Of a stretch of 64,000 nucleotides of DNA, positions 18,498 through 26,651 are shown in pieces. The position numbers and the translations under genes were made by a program. How positions within the stretch are numbered: the stretch's first letter is position 1; each line of letters starts with the position of its first letter. This DNA comes from Acidobacteriota bacterium. GTDB lineage: Bacteria > Acidobacteriota > Polarisedimenticolia > J045. Location: NCBI GenBank assembly GCA_017994815.1, contig JAGOJY010000007.1, positions 1-64,000 of the forward strand, in the 5' to 3' direction. Below the pieces are notes generated by a model. The model was not told the origin of the DNA. It saw only the letters and a list, made by a program, of their open reading frames with translations, and did not search any database.

Positions 18498-19789
18498 CGG
18501 GATCCGGCGTCGCTTTGCCGACCGTCCAGCGCGACGTCCGAACCGAGGGTCGTGTTGTTGGGGCGGGTCAGCACGAGCTGCAGGAGGTTGAGGTTGCGCG
18601 TGGCGAACGCGGCCTCGCCGTACGCCAGCAGGTACTCGAACGTGCGGCGGCGCCGTTCGTCCCAGCCCGCGCCGCGCAGCGGCTCGCCGGCCTCGGCCAG
18701 CCGGCGCGACCACTCGCGCAGCGTGCGGGCGAAGTGCGGCCCGATGTTCTCCAGGTTCTCGACGGTCAGCGACGACCAGCGCGTCATCGCCTCCGTGAGC
18801 ATGTTCAGCGACGGGATCCCCATGGCGGGGAAGAGCTGCTTCTGCACCCAGTCCACGCCCATCCGGTGCGCCTCGTAGCGCTGGTCGGGGATCGTGATCA
18901 CCTGCAGGACCAACAGCCCCTCGGGCGCCAGCAGGCGATCGCACGTCTCGAAGAAGACGCCGAACGACTCGTGGCCGACGAACTCGAGCATCTCGGTGGA
19001 CACGATCCGGTCGAACGGGCCGCCGATCTCGCGGTAGTCGGCCAGCCGCACCTCCACCAGTTGCGACAGCCCGGTGCGCAGCACGCGCCGCCGCGTGTAC
19101 TCGAGCTGCTCGGGCGAGAGCGTGACCGCCGTGACGCGGCACCCCGTGCTGCGCGCCGCCTCCATCGCCAGCCCGCCCCAGCCCGAGCCGATGTCCAGAA
19201 GGTGCACCCCGGGCGCGAGCCGCGCCTTGCGGATCAGCGCCTGCATCCGGTTGCGCTGGGCCTGCTCGAGGTCCTCCGCGGGGTCCAGCCACACCCCGCT
19301 GGTCATGCTCATCGTCTCGTCGAGCACCGGGCGCAGCGACTCGTAGTCGAGGTCGAACGGGCCGCGCATCGGCCGCCGGCGGCGCAGGACCGTACCGGCC
19401 CGCACGCGGAACCCGACCCGGTTCGTCAGGCGGGTGACCCACACCGGCCGCGCGCGCTGCGCCATCAGGATCGGCTCGTTCTCGATGAACACGCGCAGCA
19501 CCGCCGACGGGTCGGGAGAACGCCACTCGCCGCGGACGTAAGCGTCGCCGAGCCCGATCTCGCCGCCGAGCACGACGCGCCGGAAGAACGACCCGCGCTC
19601 GATGCGCAGCTCGGCGGCCGGTGAGGGCGTGCGGCCGAACGAGCGCACCGAACCGTCGGGGAACACGACCACCAGCGTCCCTTTTTCGAGGAACGAGAGA
19701 TAGCGGACCACCTGGTTGGCGAGCAGGCGCACGAGCGGCCCGGAGCGCGGGCGCGCGCGGATAACGGTCGACCCGGGGCTCGCCGTCAT
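18494..19789 (-). CDS. cyclopropane-fatty-acyl-phospholipid synthase family methyltransferase
   Basis: 431 residues. It is predicted to transfer a methylene from SAM to the double bond of membrane phospholipid acyl chains. The SAM site is LLDIGSGWGGLA. The segments VTAVTLSPEQ, IVSTEMLEFVGHE and VLQVITIPDQRYE, followed by VDWVQKQLFP, match the CFA synthase core. The N-terminal 130 residues form the usual lipid-binding region. The family consensus E in SxEMxEHVG is E-M-L-E-F-V-G here, so the His is replaced by Phe. Coupling to an MFS exporter gene is unusual. A mycolic-type or branched-lipid methyltransferase is the alternative. Confidence 0.85.
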   Translation of the reverse strand: MTASPGSTVIRARPRSGPLVRLLANQVVRYLSFLEKGTLVVVFPDGSVRSFGRTPSPAAELRIERGSFFRRVVLGGEIGLGDAYVRGEWRSPDPSAVLRVFIENEPILMAQRARPVWVTRLTNRVGFRVRAGTVLRRRRPMRGPFDLDYESLRPVLDETMSMTSGVWLDPAEDLEQAQRNRMQALIRKARLAPGVHLLDIGSGWGGLAMEAARSTGCRVTAVTLSPEQLEYTRRRVLRTGLSQLVEVRLADYREIGGPFDRIVSTEMLEFVGHESFGVFFETCDRLLAPEGLLVLQVITIPDQRYEAHRMGVDWVQKQLFPAMGIPSLNMLTEAMTRWSSLTVENLENIGPHFARTLREWSRRLAEAGEPLRGAGWDERRRRTFEYLLAYGEAAFATRNLNLLQLVLTRPNNTTLGSDVALDGRQSDAGSR

Positions 19790-19829
19790 GTCCTGCTTTC
19801 GGTACGGCGGCGTGGAGCGCCTCCTGTCA

Positions 19830-21173
19830 TCAGCGCGTTCTCGGTTCCACCCGTGCGCGGAAGCGGATGGTGCGCACGGCGTTCTTGTCGAGGCCCAGCT
19901 TCCAGGTCGCCGAGGCGCCGTCGCGCTGGTCCGGCGCCGGGTCGGCCTGGATCAGCTCGTAGGGGCCGCCCATCGGCTGCACGAGTTCGACGCTGGCCGG
20001 AAGGGGGCGCCGGTTCTCGATGTCGATCTCCACGCCGGCCTCGAAACGGTACGGCGTGGCCGTCAGCGGGGCCAGTTCGACGCGCCGCCAGCGCACCACC
20101 AGATCCCGGACCTCGCCCAGCGCCAGGTCGGCGGTGTCGCCGGGGGCGACGCGCTCGGTCGGGATGTTGCCCAGGAGCAGCCACTTGTCGGCCGTGCGTA
20201 CCCCGACCTCCACGCTGCCGGCCGGCAGCGGCTTGGCGCCTTCCACGAGGAACTTGACGTGCCGCTGCGGCACGACGCGCTGGTCGTCCGGACCGCCCGC
20301 CGGCGCCCACGGCACGCGGGTCACGAGGAGGTCCTCGATGCCGACGGACGCCGCGGGGCGCAGCGGCAGGAGCAACGTGCGCGGCCCCGCCAGGCGCTGC
20401 GTTCCGGGCAGGTCAAACACGACGAGGTCCATGGCGCTGGTTTCTTGCGCGGGGGCCTGCGCGAACGACTCGGCCATCCGCGCCTTGGCCATCATGACAG
20501 GCTGGGTACCGCCGCGCGGCACGCTGCCCTCGGTCACCGCGAGCTGCGCTTGCGGCAAGTCGACGCCGGCGGGCACGTCGATCAGCGCCTCGGTGGCGAG
20601 CGTCGCCTGCCGCAACCCCTCGCGCAGCTCCAGCCGGTGCAGCGCGTGCCACGACCAGCCGGGCTGGCGGTAGCGCAGCAGGACCTCGCGCGCCGTGCCG
20701 GGCGCCGGCGCGCCCGCGGAGAACAGCCAGCGCTCGCTGCGCTCGGTGGCGCAGGCGACGCGCCACCACGGGATCGCGCCGAGCCTCTGGTCGGGCAGGC
20801 GCACGAGCGCGCGCTGCGGGTCGCCGCCGACCAGCCGCGCCGACTCGGCCTCGGGCGCGCCGCCTTCGCTGCCGGCCGGCAACACGTCGACGCGCTGCCC
20901 GAGGCAGGCGCGCAGCAGGCCGTCGAGGTCGCGGACCGGCGGCGCCCCGGAGAGGGCGATCGTCTCGCCGCCCGGGCGCCACTCGGCGTGCAGCGAGTCC
21001 AGGAGGATGTCGCCCGGGAGCTCGAACGACCCCGCGGCGCCGGGTAGCGGGCGGAGTTCCTCGATCGCGGCCTCCTGCTCCGGCAGCACGTTGACGCGCA
21101 CGCCCGGGGCTTCGGCCGCCGCGGCGAGAGCGAAAACGGCGATCGTGACGACGATCGGCGACCTGCGGCTCAT
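19830..21173 (-). CDS. secreted DUF4139 domain protein
   Basis: 447 residues with an N-terminal signal peptide (TIAVFALAAAAEA). The C-terminal 300 residues have the all-beta DUF4139 pattern: RYRQPGWSWHALHRLEL, an ADVP-type strand (EALIDVPAGVDLP) and ALGEVRDLVVRWR near the end. DUF4139 proteins occur widely in envelopes, sometimes with an N-terminal coiled coil as in mucoidy-inhibitor homologues, which is absent here. The function is unknown. GGAGGGAGGT forms a strong ribosome site. It precedes the CFA synthase gene on the same strand by 40 bp. Confidence 0.75.
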   Translation of the reverse strand: MSRRSPIVVTIAVFALAAAAEAPGVRVNVLPEQEAAIEELRPLPGAAGSFELPGDILLDSLHAEWRPGGETIALSGAPPVRDLDGLLRACLGQRVDVLPAGSEGGAPEAESARLVGGDPQRALVRLPDQRLGAIPWWRVACATERSERWLFSAGAPAPGTAREVLLRYRQPGWSWHALHRLELREGLRQATLATEALIDVPAGVDLPQAQLAVTEGSVPRGGTQPVMMAKARMAESFAQAPAQETSAMDLVVFDLPGTQRLAGPRTLLLPLRPAASVGIEDLLVTRVPWAPAGGPDDQRVVPQRHVKFLVEGAKPLPAGSVEVGVRTADKWLLLGNIPTERVAPGDTADLALGEVRDLVVRWRRVELAPLTATPYRFEAGVEIDIENRRPLPASVELVQPMGGPYELIQADPAPDQRDGASATWKLGLDKNAVRTIRFRARVEPRTR

Positions 21174-21278
21174 CGGACCTCCCTCCGGCCGCGCCCGCGG
21201 GGGCGGCCACGCGCTAGATGATGCATGAACAGGACGGATCGCGGGGCGGGGCGGCTTGCCGCCCGGGGGAGGGGGCGG

Positions 21279-21284
21279 TAGGCT
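21279..21284 (+). promoter_or_regulatory. putative -10 box (TAGGCT) of folB
   Basis: TAGGCT lies 34 nt before the folB ATG, giving a leader of about 27 nt with a GAGGAGG ribosome site. Confidence 0.4.
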
Positions 21285-21317
21285 GCCCCGTCCCGGCTGG
21301 ACCCGAGGAGGTGCCCG

Positions 21318-21692
21318 ATGCTCGGCCGGATCACCGTGCGCGGGATCCGCTTCCACGCGTTCCATGGTCTGACGAAGCTCGAGCGCCAGATCGGCGTGCG
21401 GCACCGCGTGGACGTCACGGTGCGCGCGGACGTTTCGCGCGCCGCGGAGACGGACCGGATCGAGGACACGGTGGACTACCGCCGGATCCACGACATCGTC
21501 GTGCACGTCGGGCGGGAGAACTCGTTCTACCTGATCGAGACCCTCGCGATGCGGATCGCGCGGGAGATCCTCGAACAGTTCGACTGCGAGGCCGTCGAGG
21601 TGGCAGTGCACAAGGAGACGCCGGTGCTCGACGGCATGGTGGACTCGGTCGGGGTGGAGTTCGAGCTGACCCGGGAGCAGCTGCCGCGATGA
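21318..21692 (+). CDS. folB: dihydroneopterin aldolase
   Basis: 124 residues. It cleaves 7,8-dihydroneopterin to 6-hydroxymethyl-dihydropterin in folate synthesis and forms an octameric T-fold ring. Landmarks are RGIRFHAFHG, DTVDYRRIHD and the active-site Lys in VAVHKETPVL. It is the first gene of a tight pterin cluster; its stop overlaps the ATG of queD (ATGA). Confidence 0.93.
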   Translation: MLGRITVRGIRFHAFHGLTKLERQIGVRHRVDVTVRADVSRAAETDRIEDTVDYRRIHDIVVHVGRENSFYLIETLAMRIAREILEQFDCEAVEVAVHKETPVLDGMVDSVGVEFELTREQLPR

Positions 21693-22051
21693 AGATCCGG
21701 CGCGAGTACCGGTTCGAGGCCAGCCACGTGCTCCCGCGCCACCCGGGCGCGTGCCGCCGGCTGCACGGCCACTCGTACCGCTTCATCGTCGAGTTGCAGG
21801 GACCGATCGACCCGGGGCAGGGGATGGTGCTCGACTTCGGCGACCTCGACGGCATCGTGCGCGCCGAGGTGCTCGAGCGCGTGGATCACCGCCATTGGAA
21901 CGACATCCTCGAAAACCCGACGGCCGAGTGGATCGCGGTCTGGATCTGGCGCCAGCTCGCGCCGCGCGTCCCGGGGCTGGCCTCGATCGAGCTGTTCGAG
22001 ATCGAGGGCGCCTCGGTGCTGTACGCGGGCGAGCACGAGGACGCGCGGTGA
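21689..22051 (+). CDS. queD: 6-carboxytetrahydropterin synthase/PTPS family
   Basis: 120 residues, T-fold. It converts dihydroneopterin triphosphate into a carboxy- or pyruvoyl-tetrahydropterin. Zinc ligands are H13 (EASH), H26 and H28 (LHGH). C22, four residues before H26, is the catalytic Cys of QueD; the folate-bypass PTPS-III enzymes have Glu there instead, so queuosine synthesis is favoured. LDFGDL and DHRHWND complete the site. It is coupled by 4-nt overlaps to folB upstream and folE downstream. Confidence 0.88.
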   Translation: MKIRREYRFEASHVLPRHPGACRRLHGHSYRFIVELQGPIDPGQGMVLDFGDLDGIVRAEVLERVDHRHWNDILENPTAEWIAVWIWRQLAPRVPGLASIELFEIEGASVLYAGEHEDAR

Positions 22052-22611
22052 ACCGGGCCCGGATGGAGGAGGGGATCCGGCTGTTCCTCGACGGGCTCCT
22101 CGACGGGATGCCGCACGACGGCGCCGCCGCCGCGGCGCTGCGCGAAACGCCGCGGCGGGTCGCCGCCGCGTACGCGGACGACCTTTTGGCCGGCTACGCC
22201 GAGGACCCCGCCGCGCACCTGGAGCCGCTGCCGGTTGCCGGCGCGCGGGGTCCGGTGCTGCTGCACGGCATCCGCTTCGTCTCGGTCTGCGCGCACCACC
22301 TGCTGCCGTTCCGCGGCGAGGCGCACGTCGGGTTCGTGCCCGACGGCGCGCACGTCGGGATCGGCAGCATCGCGCGGCTCGTGGACACGCTGGCGCGGCG
22401 GCTGACGCTGCAGGAGCAGCTGACCGCCGAGATCGCGGACCAGATCTGGACGCGGCTGCAGCCGCGCTCGGTGCTGGTGGCGATCGATGCCGAGCACCTC
22501 TGCCTGTCGGTGCGGGGGGCACGCAAGACGGGCCACCGGTTGCGCACGGTCGAGCACCGGGGGGAGCCGGACCCCGAGCTGCAGCTGCTCGCCGCGCCGG
22601 ACCGCTGGTAG
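22048..22611 (+). CDS. folE: GTP cyclohydrolase I
   Basis: 187 residues. It converts GTP to dihydroneopterin triphosphate, feeding both folate (folB) and queuosine (queD) routes encoded just upstream. Zinc ligands are C81 and H84 in SVCAHHLLPF and C152 in EHLCLSVRG. The usual Glu of CEHH is Ala82 here, a change seen in some homologues. GIGSIARLVD and RLTLQEQLTAEIAD are conserved blocks. The GTG at 22048 overlaps the queD stop; an in-frame ATG at 22063 is an alternative start. Confidence 0.93.
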   Translation: MNRARMEEGIRLFLDGLLDGMPHDGAAAAALRETPRRVAAAYADDLLAGYAEDPAAHLEPLPVAGARGPVLLHGIRFVSVCAHHLLPFRGEAHVGFVPDGAHVGIGSIARLVDTLARRLTLQEQLTAEIADQIWTRLQPRSVLVAIDAEHLCLSVRGARKTGHRLRTVEHRGEPDPELQLLAAPDRW

Positions 22612-22619
22612 GGGAGAGC

Positions 22620-22964
22620 ATGGAGATCCTGGTCGAGCAGCGCGGTCCGGTCACGATCCTGCGGCCGCAGGGCGACCTGAAGATCGGCGACGGCGACGTC
22701 GCGCTGCGCCGCGCCGTGCAGGAGCAGATCCAGCGCGGTTCGCGGCAGATCGTCCTCGACCTGTCCCGGGTCGCGTTCATGGACAGTTCCGGGATCGGCG
22801 AGATCGTGGCCTCGTTCAAGCGCGTGCGCCGCGCGGGCGGCGAGATCAAGCTCTCGCGGCCGAACCCGCGCGTGCGCGAGACCTTCGGCGTGACGCAGCT
22901 CGTCCGGGTGCTGGAGATCCACGAGGACGAGGAGTCGGCGATCGCGTCGTTCCAGGGCCCGTAG
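22620..22964 (+). CDS. STAS-domain anti-anti-sigma-like protein
   Basis: 114 residues, a single STAS domain. The motif AFMDSSGIGEIV contains the Ser that is phosphorylated in SpoIIAA/RsbV-type antagonists. The start is ILVEQRGPVTILRPQGDLK. Such proteins bind and sequester an anti-sigma kinase when unphosphorylated. No anti-sigma kinase or phosphatase gene is next to it. It follows folE by 8 bp with a GGGGAGAG ribosome site. Confidence 0.85.
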   Translation: MEILVEQRGPVTILRPQGDLKIGDGDVALRRAVQEQIQRGSRQIVLDLSRVAFMDSSGIGEIVASFKRVRRAGGEIKLSRPNPRVRETFGVTQLVRVLEIHEDEESAIASFQGP

Positions 22965-23012
22965 CTTTCCCGGGGCGGGACGACGGCCCGCGGCGGAGCG
23001 CCGCGGTCGCGC

Positions 23013-23018
23013 TATCCT
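23013..23018 (+). promoter_or_regulatory. putative -10 box (TATCCT) for leaderless SpoIID-like gene
   Basis: TATCCT ends 6 nt before the GTG start at 23025, so the transcript would begin on the start codon. No Shine-Dalgarno is present. Confidence 0.45.
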
Positions 23019-23024
23019 GAACCG

Positions 23025-25256
23025 GTGCGCCCGACCATCGTCGTCCTGCTCGCGCTGGGCCTGCCGCCCGCGTACACCGCGCCCGCGCCACGGTTGCCCG
23101 CCGCGAGTCCCGCCGTGTCGCCGGGCCTCGGCCTGCCGGTTTCGGCGCCGGTCGTCCGGGTCGGCCTCGACGGCGACGGGACCGAGGTCCGCGTCGGCGC
23201 CGACGGGCCGTTCCGCATCCTCGATCCCGCGACGGGGACCGAGATCTGGCCGGAGCGCGCCCCGGGCGAGGTCCTCGTCGTGCGCGAGGGCGGGCGCGCC
23301 GGCGTCGCGGAGCGGGTGCATCGCGTGCAGGTCGGCGCATTCCGCACCGAGGCCCAGGCGACGGAACTCGCCGAAAGGCTCGAGCGCGAGCTGCGCGAGC
23401 CGGCGGATGCCACGTGGGAGGCGGCGCGCGGCGTGTTCCGCGTGCGCGTCGGGCGCGGCGCGGACGCCGGCCAGCTCGCCGCGCTCCTGGCGGCCGTGCG
23501 GGGCTCGGGTTACCCCGACGCCTGGATCGTGACCGAGCGCGTGCAGCGCCTCGAGGGCGGGGCGCTGCGGCTGCTCGACGCGCGGTGGGACGTGCGCCCG
23601 TCGGGCGCCGCGCGCCTCGTCGTCGCCCCGGCCGGCGCGGCGCGGGTCACCGTCGGCGGCAAGCCGTACCGGGGCGTGGTCGAGGTGCGGCTGACCCCTT
23701 ACGGCGAAGTCGTCGCGATCAACGAGCTGAACCTTGAGGACTACCTGCGCGGGGTCGTGCCGGACGAACTGGGCCCGGCCGTGTTCCCCGAGCTGGAGGC
23801 GCTCAAGGCCCAAGCGGTCGCCGCGCGCACGTACGCCGTCGCCAACCTCGGGCAGTTCGCCGAGCTGGGGTACGACATCTGCGACACGCCGCGCTGCCAG
23901 GTGTACGGCGGCGCCCGCAGCGAGCACCCGCTGTCGAACCGAGCCGTGGAGGAAACGCGCGGCGAGGTGCTGGTGCACGCCGGCGCGCCGATCCAGGCCC
24001 TGTTCACGTCGACCTGCGGCGGCCGGACCGAGGACGTCGCCGCCGTGTTCCCGGAATTGGACGCCCCGTACCTCAAGAGCGTGCCGTGCGGTCCGGACGC
24101 CGAGGCCGCCGGCCCGGCGTTGCTGCGCGGGCGACCGGTGGAGGACGTCGAGGCCGGGCTGGCGGTGGCCGGGGACCCGGAGACGCTCGCGCTGGCCGCG
24201 CTCGTCGCGCACGGGGTCGTGCCGCGCGCCGCGTTCGACCCCGCGTGGCGCGCGCAGGCGGTCCGCGCGGACGAGGCGACGGCGTGGTTCGCGGCGCTGT
24301 CCCGCGCGGCGGGCAAGCCGGGACTGGCCGCCATCGAAGGACTGCCCGCGCGGCTCGCGCTCTGGCGCGCGGCAGCGGAAACGCTCGGCCCGGCGGCGGA
24401 CGAGCGGGCGGCCGCCGGGGACCTCGACGTTGCGGTCCCCGCCGAGGACCTCGACGGCCTGGCGGCAGCGGACCGGGCCCTCGTCGTGTCGCTGGCGACG
24501 CGCGGCGTCGTCGTCCCGCGCGGCGGGCGGGTCGGACCGGGGGAGATCCCGCCGCGCGGCGAGGTCTTGGGCTGGATCGCCCACGCCGCGGCGCTGTACG
24601 ACGCCGCGCCGCTGGACGACGCGCGCGTGACGCGGGTCGGCGGGCGGCCCGCGCTGCGCGCGGGGAAGGCGACGCTCGAGTTCGACGCCGGCGAGGTGGA
24701 TTTCCTGGCCGAGAACGGCGGGCTGTGGCACCGCGCGGCGTCGTTGGTGCTCGCGCCGGGTGACCGGGTCCTCGTCGCGGCGCCCCGGGGAACCGTGCGG
24801 CTGGTCGCGGCGCGCGAGGTGGCGGGGCGCTCGGACGATCGCGGCAGCGAGCGCTACCGCTGGACCGTCACGAAGGAACGCGCCGAACTGGAGAAGAGCC
24901 TCGCGGCCGTCGCGCCGGTCGGCACGCTGCGCGACCTGCGCGTCCTCGCCCGCGGCGTCTCGGGCCGCGTGGCGCGGATCGAGGTCGCCGGGAGCGCGGG
25001 GAGCGCGGTCGTCGAGGGGTTCCGCATCCGCCGCGCGCTCGACCTCCCCGAGACGCGCTTCGGCGTCGACCTGCAGCGCGCCGAGGACGGGTCGGTCCGG
25101 CGCGTGACGTTCCGCGGCCGGGGCTGGGGCCACGGCGTCGGCCTGTGCCAGTACGGTGCGGTCGGCCGCGCCCGCCGCGGCGCGGACTACCGCGAAATCC
25201 TCCTGCACTATTACAGCGGCGCGGAGTTCGCGCGGATCGATGGCCCGCCCGCCTGA
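23025..25256 (+). CDS. SpoIID/LytB domain protein with SPOR domain and large insertion
   Basis: 743 residues, with a signal peptide (VVLLALGLPPAYTA). A SPOR-like segment at about 88-160 (RVQVGAFRTEAQA) should bind peptidoglycan stripped of stem peptides. The SpoIID amidase-enhancer/lytic-transglycosylase domain begins near residue 195 (VVAINELNLEDYL). It carries the catalytic-type Glu258 in EALKAQAVAARTY and the disulfide-type CDTPRCQVYGG and STCGGRTED. It ends in GRGWGHGVGLCQYGA near residue 700. About 330 residues, Ala-rich and without clear motifs, are inserted between the two halves of the domain, far more than usual. It is predicted to cleave septal peptidoglycan. A 45-residue membrane protein overlaps its 3' end. 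Confidence 0.85.
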   Translation: MRPTIVVLLALGLPPAYTAPAPRLPAASPAVSPGLGLPVSAPVVRVGLDGDGTEVRVGADGPFRILDPATGTEIWPERAPGEVLVVREGGRAGVAERVHRVQVGAFRTEAQATELAERLERELREPADATWEAARGVFRVRVGRGADAGQLAALLAAVRGSGYPDAWIVTERVQRLEGGALRLLDARWDVRPSGAARLVVAPAGAARVTVGGKPYRGVVEVRLTPYGEVVAINELNLEDYLRGVVPDELGPAVFPELEALKAQAVAARTYAVANLGQFAELGYDICDTPRCQVYGGARSEHPLSNRAVEETRGEVLVHAGAPIQALFTSTCGGRTEDVAAVFPELDAPYLKSVPCGPDAEAAGPALLRGRPVEDVEAGLAVAGDPETLALAALVAHGVVPRAAFDPAWRAQAVRADEATAWFAALSRAAGKPGLAAIEGLPARLALWRAAAETLGPAADERAAAGDLDVAVPAEDLDGLAAADRALVVSLATRGVVVPRGGRVGPGEIPPRGEVLGWIAHAAALYDAAPLDDARVTRVGGRPALRAGKATLEFDAGEVDFLAENGGLWHRAASLVLAPGDRVLVAAPRGTVRLVAAREVAGRSDDRGSERYRWTVTKERAELEKSLAAVAPVGTLRDLRVLARGVSGRVARIEVAGSAGSAVVEGFRIRRALDLPETRFGVDLQRAEDGSVRRVTFRGRGWGHGVGLCQYGAVGRARRGADYREILLHYYSGAEFARIDGPPA

Positions 25257-25377
25257 CGACCCCGGCGGCGGCGGCTCGGCGCGCGCCGACGGCGAGCGCG
25301 GCCTGCTCGTCGCCGTCGCGCTGGCGCTGTTGCTGCTCTCCTACCGCCTGCTGCGGGCGGCGCTCGCGGGGCCGTGA
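25240..25377 (+). CDS. small single-pass membrane protein
   Basis: 45 residues. A Pro/Gly-rich head (ARPPDDPGGGGSARAD) is followed by one hydrophobic helix (LLVAVALALLLLSYRLL) near the C-terminus. The ATG lies inside the last codons of the SpoIID-like gene, and its stop overlaps the GTG/ATG region of miaA, so it is coupled on both sides. I do not recognise a family. It may be a small partner of the upstream cell-wall protein or simply a coupling ORF. Confidence 0.5.
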   Translation: MARPPDDPGGGGSARADGERGLLVAVALALLLLSYRLLRAALAGP

Positions 25378-26348
25378 CAATGCGGCTTGCCGCCGTGGCG
25401 ATCGTCGGTCCGACCGCGAGCGGCAAGACGCGCCTCGCGTGCGCGCTGGCCGACCGCGTGCGCTGCCACCTCGTGTCGTGCGACGCGCTGCAGGTCTACC
25501 GCGACCTGCGCGTCGCGACCGAGAAGCCGCGCGGCGACGACGCGCGCCACCCCTGGGCGCTGGTCGACGTGGTCGAGCCCGACCGCGACGTGAACCTCGG
25601 CGCGTGGGTCCGGGCGGCGGATGCGGAGCTGCGGTGGGCCGCGTCCGCGGGCCGGCTGCCGCTGCTCGTGGGAGGGACCGGGCTCTACCTGCGCGGGCTG
25701 GCGAAGGGCGTGGCCGAGGCGCCGCCGCGCGACCCGGCGCTGCGCGCGCGGCTCGCCGGGCTCCTCGAGCGGCGCGGCAGCGGTTTCCTGCACCGCGTCC
25801 TGCGCCGGATCGACCCGGCCGGCGCGGCGAGGCTGCGGCCCGGCGATCGCCAGCGGCTCGTCCGCGCCCTCGAGGTGCGGCTGCTGTCGGGGCGCTCGCT
25901 GGCCGAGCTGCAGGCGCGCGGCTGGGCCGGTCCCGACCGGTTCCCGCTGCTGCGGATCGGCCTCGCACTCGGGCGGCAGGAACTCGCGGCGCGCATCGAC
26001 GCGCGGGTCGCGCGCTACCCCGACGCGGGCCTCGTCCCGGAGGTCGAGTGGCTGACCGGCGCGCGCGGGGTGCCCCGCGAGGCGAACTCGCTGCGCGCGC
26101 TCGGCTACCGCGAGACGTTGGGCTGGCTCTCCCGGCCGGCGGCCGAGCGGCGGGTCGAGGACCTCGTGGCCGAGATCCAGGCCAACACGCGGCGCTACGC
26201 CAAGCGGCAGATGACGTGGTTTCGGAGCGAGCCGACCACCTGGCTCGACGCCGGCGACCCGCGGCTCGTCGAGCGCACCCTCGACCTGGTCGACGACTGG
26301 CGTCGCGGGCTCGACCCCGGGGACCGCGGGCCGGCCGCGGCGCTATAA
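25374..26348 (+). CDS. miaA: tRNA dimethylallyltransferase
   Basis: 324 residues from the GTG that overlaps the preceding stop; an ATG two codons later (25380) is equally good. It adds a dimethylallyl group to N6 of A37 in tRNAs that read UNN codons. The P-loop is GPTASGKT, followed by VSCDALQVYR and VGGTGLYLRGL. The C-terminal QANTRRYAKRQMTWFRSE is the family signature (shown as RRYAKRQMTWFR). The usual D-S in VSADSMQVY reads D-A-L here. hfq follows by 10 bp, the common miaA-hfq pair. Confidence 0.95.
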   Translation: MTMRLAAVAIVGPTASGKTRLACALADRVRCHLVSCDALQVYRDLRVATEKPRGDDARHPWALVDVVEPDRDVNLGAWVRAADAELRWAASAGRLPLLVGGTGLYLRGLAKGVAEAPPRDPALRARLAGLLERRGSGFLHRVLRRIDPAGAARLRPGDRQRLVRALEVRLLSGRSLAELQARGWAGPDRFPLLRIGLALGRQELAARIDARVARYPDAGLVPEVEWLTGARGVPREANSLRALGYRETLGWLSRPAAERRVEDLVAEIQANTRRYAKRQMTWFRSEPTTWLDAGDPRLVERTLDLVDDWRRGLDPGDRGPAAAL

Positions 26349-26349
26349 T
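26344..26349 (+). promoter_or_regulatory. consensus -10 box (TATAAT) of hfq
   Basis: A perfect TATAAT overlaps the end of miaA and ends 9 nt before the hfq ATG. The expected start lies 1-3 nt before the ATG, so hfq probably has a near-leaderless message of its own. Confidence 0.55.
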
Positions 26350-26358
26350 CTCGCGCCT

Positions 26359-26586
26359 ATGACGGAAGAACAGGATCTTCAGACATCGCTCCTGTCGCGC
26401 TTCCGCCGCGACGGGTCGATCGTCGCCGTCTGGCTCGTGTCCGGCAAGCGGCTGGTGGGGCGCATCAAGGGTTACGACCGGTTCACGATCCTGCTCGATC
26501 ACGCCGGGGCCGACCACCTCGTGTTCAAGCACGCGGTGGCCACGATCGGACCGGCCCGCGATCTCCCGCGCGAGAGCGGCGGCTGA
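26359..26586 (+). CDS. hfq: RNA chaperone Hfq
   Basis: 75 residues. This Sm-like hexamer pairs small RNAs with mRNAs. The N-terminus EEQDLQTSLL matches the Q-D-xxL of Hfq. Sm1 is WLVSGKRLVGRIKGYDRFTILL and Sm2 ends in HLVFKHAVATI, a variant of the YKHA motif with Phe for Tyr. The C-terminal tail is very short, as in non-enteric Hfq proteins. Its place behind miaA supports the call. Confidence 0.9.
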   Translation: MTEEQDLQTSLLSRFRRDGSIVAVWLVSGKRLVGRIKGYDRFTILLDHAGADHLVFKHAVATIGPARDLPRESGG

Positions 26587-26616
26587 TTCCGGGGCAATGA
26601 ATTCCGAAAATCGCTA

Positions 26617-26645
26617 TTGAACGGTAAGGCGGAAGGAATTACTTT
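26617..26645 (+). promoter_or_regulatory. promoter (TTGAAC-17-TACTTT) of dacB
   Basis: TTGAAC (26617-26622) and TACTTT (26640-26645) are 17 bp apart, one of the best -35/-10 pairs in the window. The second box ends 6 nt before the ATG at 26652, consistent with a leaderless start. The local sequence is unusually AT-rich. Confidence 0.6.
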
Positions 26646-26651
26646 CGCTCC

